64,000 nucleotides of DNA. It comes from Gemmatimonadaceae bacterium. GTDB taxonomy: Bacteria; Gemmatimonadota; Gemmatimonadetes; Gemmatimonadales; Gemmatimonadaceae. Positions 63,581-64,000 of this stretch are shown here, piece by piece. The translations under genes were made by a program, and so were the position numbers. Every line of letters begins with the position of its first letter. Positions within the stretch are counted from its first letter, which is position 1. Location: positions 186,001 through 250,000 of the forward strand of contig JABAQJ010000005.1 in NCBI GenBank assembly GCA_019186945.1. The letters are read 5' to 3'. Under the pieces are notes generated by a model, which was not told the DNA's origin, ran no database searches, and saw only the letters and a list, made by a program, of their open reading frames with translations.

Positions 63581-64000
63581 TCAACTGCCAGCGTAGAGTT
63601 CGCGCGCGATGACGATGCGCTGGATCTCGGACGTGCCTTCGTAGATCTCGGTAACCTTGGCATCGCGGAACAGGCGCTCGGCGGGATAGTCCGTCACGTA
63701 GCCGTAACCGCCAAGGATCTGAATTGCCTGAGTGGTCGTCCACATGGCCGTTTCACTGGCCATGAGTTTGCTCATCGAGCTGAACTGGGTGATGGGTTCG
63801 CCACGATCCTTCGCAGCGGCAGCGGCGTAGAGCAAGGCCCGCGATGCCGTGACACGCGTCGCCATATCCGCGAGTTTGAACTGGATGGCCTGGAACTCCT
63901 TGATGGGGTGACCGAACTGACGTCGTTCGGCGGCGTAGGCAGTGGCGCATTCGAGCGCGGCGCGGGCGATGCCGATCGCCTGGGCGGCAATCCCGAGACG
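63581..64000 (-). CDS. Acyl-CoA dehydrogenase, 5'-truncated by the window end
   Basis: The C-terminal part, about 139 residues, is in the window; the gene continues beyond position 64000. Sequence [86 protein letters not shown] is typical of the last helical domain with FAD contacts; the Glu in YEGTSEIQ is the catalytic base position of short-chain acyl-CoA dehydrogenases. It ends 31 bases before leucine dehydrogenase and would start the branched-chain or fatty-acid oxidation step. Confidence 0.95.
   Translation of the reverse strand, partial: RLGIAAQAIGIARAALECATAYAAERRQFGHPIKEFQAIQFKLADMATRVTASRALLYAAAAAKDRGEPITQFSSMSKLMASETAMWTTTQAIQILGGYGYVTDYPAERLFRDAKVTEIYEGTSEIQRIVIARELYAGS

Overview
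The window looks like a chromosomal segment of a GC-rich (roughly 60-65% by eye), free-living heterotroph. Gene content fits the Gemmatimonadota best: a long MoxR/DUF58/BatA/DUF4159/DUF4175 operon, a sortilin-like BNR propeller protein, secreted M1 and M55 peptidases, a FadN-type fatty-acid oxidation protein, a Minf_1886 family protein and many lipoproteins. The phylum call is inference from gene content; no rRNA is present. I see no insertion sequence, prophage or CRISPR array. Genes are dense, often coupled through ATGA, GTGA or TAATG overlaps, and GTG starts are common.

Layout. 0-2.6 kb: a three-gene + strand operon (nitronate monooxygenase, secreted amidohydrolase, small unknown). 2.6-7.7 kb: an AraC-like regulator, a small lipoprotein with four heptapeptide repeats, a TPR protein and a secreted M1 aminopeptidase. 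7.8-13.6 kb: central carbon metabolism (FadN-FadA beta-oxidation pair, an SDR, isocitrate dehydrogenase). 13.6-19.4 kb: a minus-strand cluster with fumarylacetoacetase, an unknown partner, a SET-domain protein, RidA and a CocE/NonD hydrolase. 19.5-24.6 kb: small lipoproteins, a histidine phosphatase, two DinB proteins, an M55 aminopeptidase and TerC.

24.7-39.4 kb is one eight-gene, minus-strand operon: a VWA/amidotransferase-fold membrane protein, a C13/caspase-like protein apparently lacking its catalytic Cys, a TPR protein with an embedded HExxH peptidase motif, DUF4159, MoxR ATPase, DUF58, BatA and DUF4175. Three members carry MIDAS-type VWA motifs. It is probably an envelope-facing MoxR chaperone system and is the most system-like locus here.

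40-48.6 kb: a 0.9 kb gene-free stretch, then three tandem subtilisin-like lipoproteins separated by hairpin terminators, the third diverged at its oxyanion hole, then a very large BNR propeller protein. 48.7-57.1 kb: housekeeping genes (TadA-like deaminase, elongator and initiator tRNA-Met flanking a prepilin pair, FtsB, enolase, PlsC, ThiL, Nnr). 57.4-64 kb: a MarR/VOC divergent pair, proline dehydrogenase, a beta-propeller, then glyA-rpiB-leucine dehydrogenase and a truncated acyl-CoA dehydrogenase.

Across the whole window the 7-mer CGTTAGG (either strand) recurs about 21 times. In genes it usually reads as NCG-TTA-GGN and uses the otherwise uncommon Leu codon TTA. It is the main signal here that gene annotation does not explain.
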